Translations under genes and position numbers: made by a program
The notes under the pieces: generated by a model
What the model saw: the letters and a program-made list of their open reading frames with translations, nothing else
The model's database searches: none
What the model was told of the DNA's origin: nothing
Shown here: in pieces, positions 25,506-35,773 of the stretch
How the letters are laid out: every line of letters starts with the position of its first letter
Numbering within the stretch: the first letter of the stretch is position 1
NCBI RefSeq assembly: GCF_011059135.1
Contig: NZ_JAALGD010000001.1
Coordinates: forward strand, 310,001 to 374,000
From: Brevibacillus sp. SYP-B805
GTDB taxonomy: Bacteria; Bacillota; Bacilli; Brevibacillales; Brevibacillaceae
Length of the DNA stretch: 64,000 nt
Direction: 5' to 3'

Positions 25506-26525
25506 ATGATCGAAGCATCGGGGCTGGTCAAGACGTTTCGCCTGGCAAGGGGCGGAAATGGGACCCTGGGTGCCCTGAAGGGGCTGTTCACCCGCGCGTA
25601 TACGGAGGTACAGGCCGTCAAAGGGATTTCGTTTACCATCCGGGAAGGAGAATTTGTCGGTTATATCGGCCCCAACGGCGCGGGGAAATCGACGACGATC
25701 AAGATGCTTGCAGGCATCCTTCATCCGACCGAAGGGGAAGTGACGGTCGCCGGCTGCAGTCCGCAAAGGGAGCGGAAAGAAGTGGCGAAGCGCATCGGGG
25801 TGGTTTTCGGACAGCGGACCCAGCTCTGGTGGGATCTGCCCGTGCGCGACTCCATGGAAATCCTGCAGGCGATGTACAAGATCGATGACCGGTCGTTCCG
25901 GGACGCGATGGAACGGTTCAATGCGCTGCTGGACCTGCATGAATTCCTGGACATCCCCGTGCGCAAGCTCTCGCTCGGGCAGCGGATGCGCGCGGATTTG
26001 GCGGCAGCGCTGCTGCATGACCCGCCGGTGCTGTTTCTGGATGAACCGACGATCGGCCTCGATGTTGTGGCCAAAAACAAGATCCGGCAGTTCCTCCGGG
26101 AGATCAACCGGACCGATCGAAAAACCATCCTCCTGACCACCCATGACATGGATGATATCGAACAGCTGTGCAGCCGGATCATCCTGATCAACCACGGGCA
26201 GGTGATGTTGGACGGCACGCTCGACCAACTGCGGGCCCAAATCGGGCTGCCCAGCGTGATCGTGGCCGAATACCGGGAACCGCCTGCGATCACGGGGGTG
26301 TTGGACGGGGTGGAACAGGTGGAGCAGATCGGCAACCGGCTGGTGATCCACTATGACAAGCGAAAAACCCCCACTCCCCGGCTGCTGGCGGAAATCGGGC
26401 GTTGGGGCGAACCGGTTGACATCCAGATGAAGGAACCCGATATTGAAGAAATCATCCGACTCCTGTACGGAAGGGTTGCCAATCCGGCACGGTTATCCTA
26501 TACTAGCTTTAGTACCTGGTATTAA
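25506..26525 (+). CDS. ABC transporter ATP-binding protein (COG4586-like)
   Basis: A 339-residue ATPase. Walker [12 protein letters not shown]-loop in VVFGQRTQLWWDLP, signature LSLGQRMR, Walker B PVLFLDEPTIGLD and the switch His in LTTHDMDD are complete. It has the N-terminal insertion (ALKGLFTRAYTEVQAVKG) typical of this subgroup and a C-terminal extension of about 80 residues. The last four codons and the stop are formed by the FapR operator, and the promoter of the next operon lies inside its last 50 bases. Confidence 0.92.
   Translation: MIEASGLVKTFRLARGGNGTLGALKGLFTRAYTEVQAVKGISFTIREGEFVGYIGPNGAGKSTTIKMLAGILHPTEGEVTVAGCSPQRERKEVAKRIGVVFGQRTQLWWDLPVRDSMEILQAMYKIDDRSFRDAMERFNALLDLHEFLDIPVRKLSLGQRMRADLAAALLHDPPVLFLDEPTIGLDVVAKNKIRQFLREINRTDRKTILLTTHDMDDIEQLCSRIILINHGQVMLDGTLDQLRAQIGLPSVIVAEYREPPAITGVLDGVEQVEQIGNRLVIHYDKRKTPTPRLLAEIGRWGEPVDIQMKEPDIEEIIRLLYGRVANPARLSYTSFSTWY
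26476..26525 (+). promoter_or_regulatory. FapR-regulated promoter of the fapR-plsX-fab operon
   Basis: TTGCCA (26476-26481), 17 bases, TATACT (26499-26504), then the palindrome TTAGTACCTGGTATTAA (26509-26525) over the expected start site. The palindrome reads TTAATACCAGGTACTAA on the other strand and matches the FapR operator of Bacillus, which FapR leaves when malonyl-CoA is bound. The whole element lies inside the end of the ABC ATPase gene. Confidence 0.88.
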
Positions 26526-26577
26526 AAACTACCCGCAAACATACATATGGTAGCAAGGCTTTTGCGGCAATTGGGGG

Positions 26578-27192
26578 GTGCCCGCTATCGCCCGTTTAGC
26601 AAAAAGGGAACGCCAGTCCCGTCTCGTCCAGACGCTGACGGACAACCCGTTTACCACCGACGAGGATCTGGCTGAGCTGTTTGACGTCAGTATACAAACC
26701 ATCCGCTTGGACCGACTGGAATTGGGAATTCCGGAATTGCGCGAGCGGATCAAATCGGTTGCAGAACGCAGCTTCGACACCGTGAAATCGCTCGGGATCG
26801 ACGAGGTGATCGGGGAGATCATCGACCTGCAGCTGGATGCCCAAGCCATCTCCGTCCTGGAAATAAAAGAAGAGCATGTGTTTGCCCGGACGCAGATTGC
26901 CCGCGGCCACTACATCTTTGCCCAGGCCAACTCCCTGGCTGTCGCGGTGATTGACGCGGACGTGGCGCTGACGGCAACGGCCCGCATCCGCTTCATCCGC
27001 CCGGTGCGCCTTGGCGAAAAACTGGTTGCCAAAGCCACGGTGCGCAGTCAGGATCGGGAGTCATGCAAGGTGCGGGTAGAGACGAAGGTGCAGGGAGAAC
27101 CCGTATTTACCGCAACGTTCCGGGTATACCGGATGTCGGAAGCGAAGGATGCGAAAAAACGCCCTGACGGAAGAGAGAACGCACCATCTTAG
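26578..27192 (+). CDS. fapR: Fatty acid and phospholipid biosynthesis repressor FapR
   Basis: A 204-residue regulator with an N-terminal helix-turn-helix (about residues 10-60; [29 protein letters not shown]) and a hotdog-fold effector domain ([19 protein letters not shown]) that binds malonyl-CoA. A GTG start at 26578 is the likeliest, with TTGGGGG close by. Its own operator lies 53 bases upstream, so it is self-regulated and controls plsX, fabH, fabD and fabG downstream. Confidence 0.95.
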   Translation: MPAIARLAKRERQSRLVQTLTDNPFTTDEDLAELFDVSIQTIRLDRLELGIPELRERIKSVAERSFDTVKSLGIDEVIGEIIDLQLDAQAISVLEIKEEHVFARTQIARGHYIFAQANSLAVAVIDADVALTATARIRFIRPVRLGEKLVAKATVRSQDRESCKVRVETKVQGEPVFTATFRVYRMSEAKDAKKRPDGRENAPS

Positions 27193-27205
27193 AGGAGGAA
27201 AAACC

Positions 27206-28213
27206 TTGCGTATAGCGATCGATGCAATGGGAGGGGATCATGCGCCGGCCAGCACCGTGGCCGGGGCGCTGGAAGCAGTCAAATCGGACCCCTCTCTTAC
27301 TGTTGTCTTGGTTGGGGATGAGAACGAGATCAGGCGGCATCTTCCTCCCCAGGTTCCCGCGGGCATAGAGATCTACCACGCGTCCGATGTGATCGGACCG
27401 GAGGAAGAGCCGGTCAAGGCTGTCCGCCGCAAAAAAGATGCCTCCTTGGTCGTGGCTGTGCGGCTGGCGCGGGACGAACAGGTGGCGGCTGCCATCTCGG
27501 CAGGCAACACGGGCGCGCTGATGACGGCCGGGCTGCTGGTCGCCGGCCGGATGAAGGGCATTGAGCGGCCGGCGTTGGCCGCGTTTATCCCCACCATGAA
27601 GGGGAAGGTTACCCTTGCGCTCGATGTGGGGGCCAACATGGACGCCAAGCCGGTCCATCTGCTGCAGTATGCGATCATGGGCAGCATGTACGTGGAGAAG
27701 GTGCTCGGCTTTGAGCAGCCAACCGTCGGGCTGTTGAATGTAGGCACCGAGGAGGCGAAGGGGAACGAGCTGACCAAACTGGCCTTCCCGCTGCTTGCCA
27801 AAGCCAACATCCGTTTTGCCGGCAATGTGGAGGCGCGGGATATTTTGCAAGGGGTCAGCGATGTGGTGGTTTGTGACGGTTTCGTCGGCAATGTCATGCT
27901 GAAATCGATGGAAGGCGCGGTCGCCACGATATTTGGTCAATTGAAGCAGGAGTTTACTTCCAGCTTCTTGAATAAGTTGGCAGCGGCTGTTCTCAAGCCA
28001 AGCATGCTCCGTTTCAAGAGACGGATGGATTACGAAGAGTACGGCGGGGCGCCGCTGTTGGGTTTGCAGGTTCCGATATTTAAAGCACACGGTTCCTCCG
28101 ATGCCCGGGCCATCAAGAATGCGATTCTGGCGGCAGGCCGCTTCGTGAGACAGGATGTGAACCGTTTTATCCAGGACGAACTGGAAAAAGAGATCTATCA
28201 GGAAAGCGAGTGA
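27206..28213 (+). CDS. plsX: Phosphate acyltransferase PlsX
   Basis: A 335-residue enzyme that converts acyl-ACP to acyl-phosphate, the first step of phospholipid synthesis with Pls[12 protein letters not shown] at the N-terminus and [15 protein letters not shown] and [13 protein letters not shown] further on are family signatures. TTG 27206 is chosen because GAGGAGG lies 7 bases upstream and [10 protein letters not shown] is the normal start; the ORF extends upstream over the fapR end. Confidence 0.96.
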   Translation: MRIAIDAMGGDHAPASTVAGALEAVKSDPSLTVVLVGDENEIRRHLPPQVPAGIEIYHASDVIGPEEEPVKAVRRKKDASLVVAVRLARDEQVAAAISAGNTGALMTAGLLVAGRMKGIERPALAAFIPTMKGKVTLALDVGANMDAKPVHLLQYAIMGSMYVEKVLGFEQPTVGLLNVGTEEAKGNELTKLAFPLLAKANIRFAGNVEARDILQGVSDVVVCDGFVGNVMLKSMEGAVATIFGQLKQEFTSSFLNKLAAAVLKPSMLRFKRRMDYEEYGGAPLLGLQVPIFKAHGSSDARAIKNAILAAGRFVRQDVNRFIQDELEKEIYQESE

Positions 28214-29223
28214 GACCGATGAAGGGAATGCGTTCGGTAGGAATCTTGGCCACGGGTTCGTATACTCCCGAGAAAGTGCTGACCAACGCCGATCTGGAAA
28301 AAATGGTGGAGACGTCCGACGAATGGATCGTGACGCGGACAGGGATTCGGGAGCGGCGCATCAGTTCGGAGGAACAGGCGTCGTCCGATCTGGCCTATGA
28401 AGCGGCGAAGAAGGCGCTGGCCAAGGCGAACATCAGCGCGGATCAGCTGGATATGATCATCGTGGCGACCGTGACGCCCGATAACATGTTCCCTTCCACC
28501 GCCTGCCTGCTGCAGGAGAAGCTGGGCGCGACCAAGGCGGCCGCGCTGGACGTATCGGCGGCCTGCACCGGCTTTCTTTACGGCATTGCGGTCGGCAGCC
28601 AATTCATTGCCAACGGGATGTATCGGTACGTCCTGGTCATCGGGGTGGAGACACTCTCCAAAATCACCAACTACGAAGACCGCAACACCTGCGTGCTGTT
28701 CGGGGACGGAGCGGGCGCGGCGCTGCTCGGCCCGGTGGCGGACGGCTTCGGGTTCCTGGCGTTTGAACTGGGGGCGGACGGCTCCGGCGGCCCGCTGCTC
28801 TCCCTGCCGGCCGGCGGTTCGCGCATTCCGGCGAGCCGCGAATCGGTGGAGCAAAAGCTGCATTACATCTCCATGGCGGGCAGCGAAGTGTTCAAGTTCG
28901 CCGTGCGCGTGATGAATACCGCAACGGAAACCGTGCTGGAAAAAGCGGGGCTGGCCAAGGAGCAGATCGACCTGCTGGTGCCGCATCAGGCCAACCTGCG
29001 GATCATTGATTCGGCGATCAAGCGCTTTGGCTTGTCGGAAGAGAAAGTGGTGGTCAACCTGGACCGCTACGGCAACATGTCTTCGGCCTCCATTCCGGTT
29101 GCCCTGGATGAAGCGCTGGCGGAAGGCCGCCTGAAGGAAGGGGACAATGTGGTTCTCGTCGGCTTCGGGGGCGGCCTGACATGGGGGGCTACCTTGCTGC
29201 GCTGGAGCACCCGAGAGGCATAA
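28210..29223 (+). CDS. fabH: Beta-ketoacyl-ACP synthase III
   Basis: A 337-residue initiating condensing enzyme. Catalytic Cys in SAACTGF, His in VPHQANLR and Asn in YGNMSSAS are all present, and GFGGGLTWG closes the protein. The start overlaps the plsX stop as GTGA at 28210; ATG 28219 or 28228 are alternatives, the last giving the common N-terminus [12 protein letters not shown]. In Bacilli it prefers branched acyl-CoA primers. Confidence 0.95.
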   Translation: MRPMKGMRSVGILATGSYTPEKVLTNADLEKMVETSDEWIVTRTGIRERRISSEEQASSDLAYEAAKKALAKANISADQLDMIIVATVTPDNMFPSTACLLQEKLGATKAAALDVSAACTGFLYGIAVGSQFIANGMYRYVLVIGVETLSKITNYEDRNTCVLFGDGAGAALLGPVADGFGFLAFELGADGSGGPLLSLPAGGSRIPASRESVEQKLHYISMAGSEVFKFAVRVMNTATETVLEKAGLAKEQIDLLVPHQANLRIIDSAIKRFGLSEEKVVVNLDRYGNMSSASIPVALDEALAEGRLKEGDNVVLVGFGGGLTWGATLLRWSTREA

Positions 29224-29240
29224 GTTTTTCGAGAGGGGTT

Positions 29241-30200
29241 ATGGAACCAATGGGTAAAATCGCTTTTGTCTTCCCGGGACAAGGATCGCAATTCGTGGGG
29301 ATGGGCGCAGAGTTGGCCCAAACGCACGCGGCCGCCCGCGAGATTTTTGCCAAGGCGGACAGCGCGCTGGGCTTCCCGTTGTCCACGCTGTGCTTTGAAG
29401 GCCCGGAAGAAGAACTGCGCCTGACTGCCAATACGCAGCCGGCCATTCTGACAGCCAGCATGGCGGTCTATGCGGTGCTGAAAGAGAAGCTTCCGGCGTT
29501 TCAACCCGATTTTGTGGCGGGACACAGCTTGGGCGAGTATTCCGCGCTGTGTGCGGCGGGCGCGCTGTCGTTTGAAGACGCGGTCAAAACCGTGCGGGCG
29601 CGCGGGCAGTTCATGGAAGAAGCCGTCCCGGCGGGCCGCGGCGCGATGGCGGCGGTGCTGGGGATGGACCGTTCCCTGCTGCAGCGGGTATGCGAAGAGG
29701 TAAGCGCCTCCGGCCATCCGGTCCAGCTGGCCAATCTGAACTCTCCGGGACAGATCGTCATCTCCGGCAGCGCGGAAGGGGTTCGGCTGGCGGGGGAAAA
29801 GGCCAAGGCGGAGGGCGCGAAGCGGGTGATGCCGCTGAATGTGAGCGGTCCGTTCCATTCGGCCCTCATGAAGCCGGCGGCCGACAAGCTGCAGCCTGTG
29901 CTGGCCGGCATCGCGGTGCAGGACGCGGCGGTGCCGGTTGTCGCCAATGTGAGCGCCCGTCCGGTGACGAAGGCGGACGAGATCGTCGCGAGCCTGGTGC
30001 AGCAGGTGGCTTCCCCCGTGCTTTGGGAAGATTCCGTTCAGTGGATGGTAGCCGAGGGCGTGACCACGTTCGTCGAGATCGGCCCGGGCAAGGTGCTTTC
30101 CGGCCTGATCAAGAAGATTGCGCCCTCAGAGACGCAGATCTATGCGGTGCAGGACAGCCAATCGCTGGAAGAACTGGTGAACGGAGGGGTATTATGCTGA
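29241..30200 (+). CDS. fabD: Malonyl-CoA:ACP transacylase
   Basis: A 319-residue acyltransferase with [14 protein letters not shown], the nucleophile in [11 protein letters not shown] and the catalytic His in SGPFHSALM. It loads malonyl onto ACP. ATG 29241 follows GAGAGGGG; ATG 29250 is an alternative. Its end overlaps fabG by 7 bases. Confidence 0.96.
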   Translation: MEPMGKIAFVFPGQGSQFVGMGAELAQTHAAAREIFAKADSALGFPLSTLCFEGPEEELRLTANTQPAILTASMAVYAVLKEKLPAFQPDFVAGHSLGEYSALCAAGALSFEDAVKTVRARGQFMEEAVPAGRGAMAAVLGMDRSLLQRVCEEVSASGHPVQLANLNSPGQIVISGSAEGVRLAGEKAKAEGAKRVMPLNVSGPFHSALMKPAADKLQPVLAGIAVQDAAVPVVANVSARPVTKADEIVASLVQQVASPVLWEDSVQWMVAEGVTTFVEIGPGKVLSGLIKKIAPSETQIYAVQDSQSLEELVNGGVLC

Positions 30201-30934
30201 CAGGCAAAGTGGCGCTGGTCACCGGCGCATCCCGCGGGATCGGGCGGGCGATCGCCCTGCGCCTGGCGGAAGCGGGAGCGGATGTGATCGTCAACTATTC
30301 CGGCAGTGAGGCTGCGGCTGCGGAGACGGTGGCCAAGGTGAAGGAATTGGGCCGGCGCGCCATCATGATTCGGGCCAACGTGGGCAGCAGCGAAGAAGTG
30401 GAAGCGATGTTCAAAACCGCCCTGGACGAGTTCGGCCGCATCGATATTCTGGTGAACAACGCGGGGATCACGCGCGACAACCTGATCATGCGGATGAAGG
30501 AAGAAGAATGGGACGACGTGCTGGCGGTCAATCTGAAAGGCGTGTTCAACTGCATCAAGGCCGCGACGCGCCCCATGATGAAACAGCGCTCGGGCCGGAT
30601 CATCAACATCACGTCCGTGGTCGGCGTCCTGGGCAATCCGGGACAGGCCAACTACGTGGCGGCCAAGGCAGGGGTGATCGGGCTGACCAAAACGACGGCG
30701 CGTGAGCTTGCCTCCCGCAACATCACGGTCAATGCCGTTGCCCCCGGCTTTATCGATACCGACATGACGGCGGGTCTGCCGGAAGAGGTCAAGGCGTCCA
30801 TGCTGGCGCAAATCCCGCTCGGCCGCCTGGGGCAGGCGGACGAGATCGCCAAGGTGGTCGTGTTCCTCGCCTCCGATGCGGCCAGCTACATGACCGGCCA
30901 GACCCTGCACGTCGACGGCGGCATGTACATGTAA
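30194..30934 (+). CDS. fabG: 3-oxoacyl-ACP reductase
   Basis: A 246-residue short-chain dehydrogenase. NADP site [16 protein letters not shown], catalytic Ser in NITSVVG and the YVAAKAG (YxxxK) pair are present; the C-terminus HVDGGMYM is typical of FabG. The ribosome site GGAGGGG lies inside the fabD end, so the genes are coupled. Confidence 0.96.
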   Translation: MLTGKVALVTGASRGIGRAIALRLAEAGADVIVNYSGSEAAAAETVAKVKELGRRAIMIRANVGSSEEVEAMFKTALDEFGRIDILVNNAGITRDNLIMRMKEEEWDDVLAVNLKGVFNCIKAATRPMMKQRSGRIINITSVVGVLGNPGQANYVAAKAGVIGLTKTTARELASRNITVNAVAPGFIDTDMTAGLPEEVKASMLAQIPLGRLGQADEIAKVVVFLASDAASYMTGQTLHVDGGMYM

Positions 30935-31006
30935 CGGAACGATTTCGTCCAAAACTGGTTTTTGTCAGGGTCATCCACTATAATACTGGAGAGGGGGTGA
31001 AGCAAG

Positions 31007-31240
31007 ATGGCAGATACGTTTGAACGTGTGAAGAAAATCATCGTCGACCGTCTGGGTGTTGACGAATCCAAAATCACGCTGGATGCTTCCTTCAAGGAAG
31101 ATCTGGGCGCTGATTCGCTGGATGTCGTTGAACTCGTGATGGAGCTCGAGGACGAGTTCGATATGGAGATTTCCGACGAAGACGCTGAAAAAATCTCGAC
31201 TGTGGGGGAAGTAGTCAATTACATAGATTCCCACAAATAA
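31007..31240 (+). CDS. acpP: Acyl carrier protein
   Basis: A 77-residue acidic protein with the phosphopantetheine Ser in [14 protein letters not shown] (GADSLD). The start follows GAGAGGGGGTG. A TATAAT at 30979-30984 may be an internal promoter -10 box that lets acpP be expressed above the rest of the operon; its -35 is not clear. Confidence 0.98.
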   Translation: MADTFERVKKIIVDRLGVDESKITLDASFKEDLGADSLDVVELVMELEDEFDMEISDEDAEKISTVGEVVNYIDSHK

Positions 31241-31260
31241 ACATGTGCACGATGGCTGCA

Positions 31261-31285
31261 GGAGTCCCGTACCCTACGGGACTCC
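31261..31285 (+). terminator. Hairpin between acpP and fabF
   Basis: GGAGTCCCGT pairs with ACGGGACTCC around a five-base loop. No T-run follows, so it may act as an mRNA processing or partial termination site rather than a full terminator. Confidence 0.5.
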
Positions 31286-31389
31286 TCCCTTCACATGGAA
31301 ACATCCTGCCGTGCCCACACGCCCTTATCTGTTTTTCATCCCGCAAGGAACGGAAGCGCAAAGCTGATTTCACATAGAGGTGATCGATC

Positions 31390-32631
31390 ATGAAAAGACG
31401 AGTGGTGATTACCGGTGTGGGAGTAATCTCCCCGGTCGGAAACGATGCCGACACGTTCTGGAAAAACTTGCTCGAAGGCAAATCCGGGATCGGGAAAATT
31501 ACCGCCTTTGACGCATCGGAGTATCCGACGCAGATCGCGGGGGAAGTGAAAAACTTCGATCCGGAACAGTTTATGGATAAAAAAGAGGTGCGCCGGACCG
31601 ACCGTTATGTCCAGTTTGCCCTGGCGGCCGCGAAGATGGCTGTTGCCCAGTCCAAGCTGGAGATCACGGAGGGGAATGCCGAGCGCGTCGGGGTGTATAT
31701 CGGTTCGGGGATCGGTGGCCTTGCCACATGGGAGGAGCAGCATTCGCTGCTGCTGGAGAAAGGGCCTCGCCGCGTCAGCCCGTTCTTCATTCCGATGATG
31801 ATCGCCAACATGGCGTCCGGCCTCATCTCCATCGAGTTCGGGGCCAAAGGGCCGACGTCCAGCGCCATTACCGCCTGCGCCACCGGGACCAATGCCATCG
31901 GGGATGCTTTCCGCCTGATCCGGTACGGGGACGCCGATGTGATGATTACCGGCGGCGCCGAAGCTACCATCCGCCCCATGGCGATGGCGGGCTTCTGTGC
32001 CATGAAAGCCATGTCCACCCGCAATGATGAGCCCGAAAAGGCAAGCCGTCCGTTTGACAAGGACCGCGACGGTTTCGTGATGGGCGAAGGGGCGGGCATA
32101 CTGGTGCTCGAGGAACTGGAGCACGCCAAGAAACGGGGGGCCACCATCCTCGCCGAAGTGATCGGGTACGGGATGAGCGCCGATGCCCATCATATCACCG
32201 CGCCGGCGCCCGGCGGCGAAGGAGCGGCCCGCTGCATGAAAAACGCGTTGCGCGACGCCGGTGTGGAACCGGATGAAGTGGGTTACATCAATGCGCACGG
32301 AACCTCCACGGATCTGGGGGACATCGCCGAGACGCTGGCGATCAAGCAGGTCTTTGGCGACCACGCTTACAAGCTCGCGGTCAGCTCGACCAAATCGATG
32401 ACCGGCCATCTGCTGGGCGCAACCGGCGGCATTGAAGCGATTGCGACGGCCTTTGCGCTGCGCGATCAAATGCTGCCGCCCACCATCAATCTGGAGAATC
32501 CTGATCCGGAATGCGATCTCGATTATGTGCCCAATGTTGCGCGGCCGGCACATGTCCAGGTGGCGATTTCCAATACCTTCGGGTTCGGCGGACACAATGC
32601 CACCATTGTGCTGAAACGGTACGAGGCATAA
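31390..32631 (+). CDS. fabF: Beta-ketoacyl-ACP synthase II
   Basis: A 413-residue elongating condensing enzyme. The Cys-His-His triad is in [20 protein letters not shown] and [10 protein letters not shown]; the C-terminal [14 protein letters not shown] is the family end. The start follows TAGAGGTGATCGATC. The 149-base gap before it contains a hairpin and no gene. Confidence 0.97.
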   Translation: MKRRVVITGVGVISPVGNDADTFWKNLLEGKSGIGKITAFDASEYPTQIAGEVKNFDPEQFMDKKEVRRTDRYVQFALAAAKMAVAQSKLEITEGNAERVGVYIGSGIGGLATWEEQHSLLLEKGPRRVSPFFIPMMIANMASGLISIEFGAKGPTSSAITACATGTNAIGDAFRLIRYGDADVMITGGAEATIRPMAMAGFCAMKAMSTRNDEPEKASRPFDKDRDGFVMGEGAGILVLEELEHAKKRGATILAEVIGYGMSADAHHITAPAPGGEGAARCMKNALRDAGVEPDEVGYINAHGTSTDLGDIAETLAIKQVFGDHAYKLAVSSTKSMTGHLLGATGGIEAIATAFALRDQMLPPTINLENPDPECDLDYVPNVARPAHVQVAISNTFGFGGHNATIVLKRYEA

Positions 32632-32676
32632 TTTTTTTCTGCTGACCGATGATAAAGGACGTAGGAAGTATGGAGA

Positions 32677-33378
32677 ATGGTGGTGAGGGTGTTGGATTTT
32701 GCGGAGCTGCAAGAGACGATCGGTGTGCGCTTTCGCGACGAAAGCGTTTTGCGGCAGGCATTCACCCATTCCTCCTATGTGAACGAGCAAAAAGGGAAAC
32801 GCATGCAGGATAACGAACGGCTTGAGTTCCTGGGAGATGCCGTCCTCGAGCTGACGGTGTCCCAATTTCTGTACAAGATGTTTCCCAAGATGAGCGAAGG
32901 GGAGATGACCAAGCTGCGCGCCGCCATCGTATGCGAACCGTCGCTGGTCAAATTTGCGGAACTCCTTCATTTTGGAGATCTGGTGCTATTGGGAAAAGGG
33001 GAAGAGCTGACGGGGGGCAGACAGCGGCCCGCCCTTCTTGCCGACGTGTTTGAAGCGTTCATCGGCGCCCTTTACCTGGATCAGGGGCTTGAGGCGGTGT
33101 TTTCCTTCATGGAAAAATACGTATACCCCCGCATTGACAAGGGAGAGTTTGCGCAGGTCACCGACTTCAAGAGCCAGCTCCAGGAGTTTGTCCAACAGGA
33201 TAATCTTGGCGAGCTTCAGTACCGGATCGTACAGGAGAAGGGACCCGCCCACAATCGGGAATTCGTCTCTGAAGTGCTGTTGAACAACCGCTCACTGGGA
33301 ATAGGCTCCGGCCGCTCCAAGAAAGAAGCCGAGCAGCAGGCGGCTGCCCGTGCCCTGATCAGTCTGGGAGCCATGTAA
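32677..33378 (+). CDS. rnc: Ribonuclease III
   Basis: A 233-residue double-strand RNA nuclease. The catalytic signature [14 protein letters not shown], the second acidic site [15 protein letters not shown], and a C-terminal dsRNA-binding domain ([11 protein letters not shown] to [14 protein letters not shown]) are present. Several starts (ATG 32677, GTG 32680, 32689) are possible. It is followed by a terminator, so unlike in Bacillus subtilis it is not co-transcribed with smc. Confidence 0.96.
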   Translation: MVVRVLDFAELQETIGVRFRDESVLRQAFTHSSYVNEQKGKRMQDNERLEFLGDAVLELTVSQFLYKMFPKMSEGEMTKLRAAIVCEPSLVKFAELLHFGDLVLLGKGEELTGGRQRPALLADVFEAFIGALYLDQGLEAVFSFMEKYVYPRIDKGEFAQVTDFKSQLQEFVQQDNLGELQYRIVQEKGPAHNREFVSEVLLNNRSLGIGSGRSKKEAEQQAAARALISLGAM

Positions 33379-33388
33379 ACGATAGATG

Positions 33389-33424
33389 GAAGCGAGAGGA
33401 AGATAGGTTTCTCTCGCTTTTTTC
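33389..33424 (+). terminator. Terminator after rnc
   Basis: AGCGAGAG (33391) pairs with CTCTCGCT (33411), followed by TTTTTTC. Confidence 0.85.
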
Positions 33425-33567
33425 TTTTCACCCAGTGCGGATGTGCAGCCATGGCGCCAGGTGAGATGAAACGGCAGCGGATCCGGGTGTATAATGAAAG
33501 ATACATGTACAGGCTTCATTGTTTGCTCTTTTCGTCAGCAACGCATGCAGATTGGGAGGGATAAACA

Positions 33568-34335
33568 ATGAAACGCTATATTACATTGTTAAATTTTGAC
33601 GGGACATTGACGCAGCAGAAGCTGCTCTCGCGTTATCCCGGCGAATGGATCGATCTGTCCGACATCCGGGGTTCACAAGGGTACTGCGAGATGCCTTCCC
33701 TGCAAACGATCAAAAAAAGGTTGCAGTCCAGAAAATACAAAGGCATTACGCTGATCGGAAACGGCAATTACCACTACGTTTCCTATCTGCTGCTCTCTGA
33801 ATTGAAACAGCCATTCTCCCTCGTGCTGTTCGACCATCACACCGATCTTGCGCTGCATGAGGATGGATCCATGATCTCGTGCGGATCCTGGGTGACATTC
33901 GCGCTGAACACATATCCGCTGCTGCAGCATGTCGTCATTATTGGAGCCAACACGTCGAACGGCCGTTTCGACGCAGGGAAAATGCCCGGGAATGTGACGG
34001 TGATTTCCGAAAACGAAGTGAAACAATCCTCCGTGATCAGGATGGAGGCGAAGCTTCGGGCCCTTCTGAAGGACCAACCGGTTTATATCAGTGTGGATAA
34101 GGATGTTCTCGACAAGAACCATGCAACCACCAATTGGGATCAGGGAAGCATGACCTTGTTGCAGCTGCTGGAACTGATTCGGGATTTGAAACAGAGCAAC
34201 CCCGTTCTGGGGGTGGATATCTGCGGTGAACTGCCCCTCTCGCCGGTTGATGTGTTATCGCCTGAGCTGGTCCGGCATATGAAAAAGAACGAAAAGGCCA
34301 ACAGAGCCATCGTCGATGTTGTCTCCGCCAGCTAA
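33568..34335 (+). CDS. Arginase/deacetylase-fold family protein
   Basis: A 255-residue protein with the metal-binding pattern of the arginase superfamily: LVLFDHHTDLAL (HHxD-like) and YISVDKDVLDKNHA (DxDxxD-like), plus GNGNYHYVSYLL where arginases have GGDHS. It probably binds two metal ions and hydrolyses a C-N bond, but the changed substrate loop means it is not a standard arginase, agmatinase or formimidoylglutamase. It is a single gene between the rnc terminator and its own terminator, first of three genes separating rnc from smc. Confidence 0.75.
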   Translation: MKRYITLLNFDGTLTQQKLLSRYPGEWIDLSDIRGSQGYCEMPSLQTIKKRLQSRKYKGITLIGNGNYHYVSYLLLSELKQPFSLVLFDHHTDLALHEDGSMISCGSWVTFALNTYPLLQHVVIIGANTSNGRFDAGKMPGNVTVISENEVKQSSVIRMEAKLRALLKDQPVYISVDKDVLDKNHATTNWDQGSMTLLQLLELIRDLKQSNPVLGVDICGELPLSPVDVLSPELVRHMKKNEKANRAIVDVVSAS

Positions 34336-34349
34336 TATCGAAAAAAGCA

Positions 34350-34388
34350 AATGCAGCCTGCTTCATAAGGAGCAAGGCTGCATTTTTT
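34350..34388 (+). terminator. Terminator after the arginase-fold gene
   Basis: ATGCAGCC (34351) pairs with GGCTGCAT (34376), with TGCT/AGCA extending the stem, followed by TTTTTT. Confidence 0.88.
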
Positions 34389-34460
34389 GATGCCGCCGGC
34401 AACAAAAGAGCACCATTGCAGGGGTCAGGCTATTTTTGGGGGCAACCGGGCGTCATCAGA

Positions 34461-34522
34461 TTGACGGAAGCATTTGCGTATGGTAATTTACATCTAAACG
34501 ATATATATCGATTCGATGTAAA
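34461..34522 (+). promoter_or_regulatory. Promoter and large nested palindromic operator of the MFS-padR operon
   Basis: TTGACG (34461-34466), 17 bases, TAATTT (34484-34489) form a promoter. Over its -10 and start site lies a 36-base dyad: TTTACATC (34487-34494) and GATGTAAA (34515-34522) flank a central CGATATATATCG (34499-34510), all symmetric about 34504/34505. TACATC-GATGTA arms resemble PadR operators. Binding there would block transcription of the exporter and of padR itself. Confidence 0.75.
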
Positions 34523-34537
34523 AAGGAGAATCATACC

Positions 34538-35767
34538 ATGCGGAAACGATTGCAGACAGTTCCACCTTCCGTGCTGATGCTGGCGGCAGGCGCGATGATC
34601 AACATGATGGGTTTTTCCTTCGTCTGGCCGCTTACCATGATTTATATTACCCGGGGATGGCACGAGTCGGCGACGACAGCCGGCTGGGTCATGATGCTGG
34701 AGGCGGGAGCAGGCGCGCTAGGCAGCATGTCCGGCGGGCTGATTTATGATAAAATAGGGGGAAAACGGACCATTGCGGCGGGGGCGCTGCTTGCTTCTGC
34801 TACGGCGTTTGTGCTGGCCTTCTCACCTGGCTGGGCGGTTTTCGTCCTCGCGCTGTCGCTGCTGCATCTCTTTCTGGGTATGATCCTTCCGGGGATCATG
34901 GCGATGGCTGGTGCGATGTGGCCCGACGGAGGCCGCCGACCGTTCAATCTGATCTATCTCGCCCAGAATGTTGGGGTGGCGGCAGGGACCGCCCTGGGCG
35001 GCATGCTTGCTGCCGTTTCGTTTTCCTGCTCGTTTTTGGCCAATGGCGCGACGTTTTTCCTGTTTGCCCTGCTCTTGCTCGTTGCTCTGCCAAGGGTGAA
35101 GGCGGCGGAGACAAACACCGCGTCAATGAAGAGAGATTCCCCCCCAACCGTGAATGAAAATCCGGGCAATGTGCCTGCGCTTCTTCTCCTGTGTGCGGGG
35201 ATGATGTGCAGCATCATTCCCTATACGCAGTGGCAGGTCAGCATTCCCGCCCACATGCTTCGGCATGGCTACAGCTTGTCGGCGTACAGCGTGCTCTGGA
35301 CGCTGAACGGCCTGCTGATCCTCCTCCTCCAGCCTGTCGGCTCACGCATGATCAACCGCTATCTCCCGGATGTATCCAGCCAATTGCGGACTGGGGCGGC
35401 GATTTATGCAGGCAGTTTCCTCCTGCTTCTTTTTTACCCGCAGTATGCGGGTTTCGTGGCCGCCATGATTCTTTTGACCGTCGGGGAGGTGCTGGTCTGG
35501 CCGGGGATTCCCGCTGCCGCACATTCCGTTTCTCCGGAGGGGCGCAGAGGTTTTTACCAGGGCCTGGTGACCGCAAGCAATTATATGGGCCGTATAATCT
35601 CACCGCTCATGGGGGGCATGCTGTCAGACCGCTTCTCCCCTTTTCAGATGATGCTTGTCTTCCTGCTTTTTTGCCTGGCCGCCTGGGGCTGTTTCAGCCT
35701 GTTCGCGATTGTGAGGAAAAGGGAGCGGGGGAGCTGGCGGAAAGCCCATACCGTTTCATGGGAGTGA
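34538..35767 (+). CDS. MFS multidrug-type transporter
   Basis: A 409-residue protein with about 12 membrane helices, GGLIYDKIGGKRT as the loop 2-3 MFS motif and a charged central loop (about residues 190-210). It is a probable efflux pump. The start follows AAAAGGAGAATCATACC. Six bases after its stop comes a padR gene, so the operon is a self-regulated resistance cassette. Confidence 0.88.
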   Translation: MRKRLQTVPPSVLMLAAGAMINMMGFSFVWPLTMIYITRGWHESATTAGWVMMLEAGAGALGSMSGGLIYDKIGGKRTIAAGALLASATAFVLAFSPGWAVFVLALSLLHLFLGMILPGIMAMAGAMWPDGGRRPFNLIYLAQNVGVAAGTALGGMLAAVSFSCSFLANGATFFLFALLLLVALPRVKAAETNTASMKRDSPPTVNENPGNVPALLLLCAGMMCSIIPYTQWQVSIPAHMLRHGYSLSAYSVLWTLNGLLILLLQPVGSRMINRYLPDVSSQLRTGAAIYAGSFLLLLFYPQYAGFVAAMILLTVGEVLVWPGIPAAAHSVSPEGRRGFYQGLVTASNYMGRIISPLMGGMLSDRFSPFQMMLVFLLFCLAAWGCFSLFAIVRKRERGSWRKAHTVSWE

Positions 35768-35773
35768 ATCGAG

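Noticed and set aside
24660-26351. A 563-codon minus-strand frame across the ABC exporter genes
   Set aside because: Shadow of three confidently identified plus-strand genes; composition rich in His, Gln and Arg and no ribosome site.
31336-32970. A 544-codon minus-strand frame
   Set aside because: Shadow of fabF and the start of rnc, with the biased composition typical of reversed high-GC genes.
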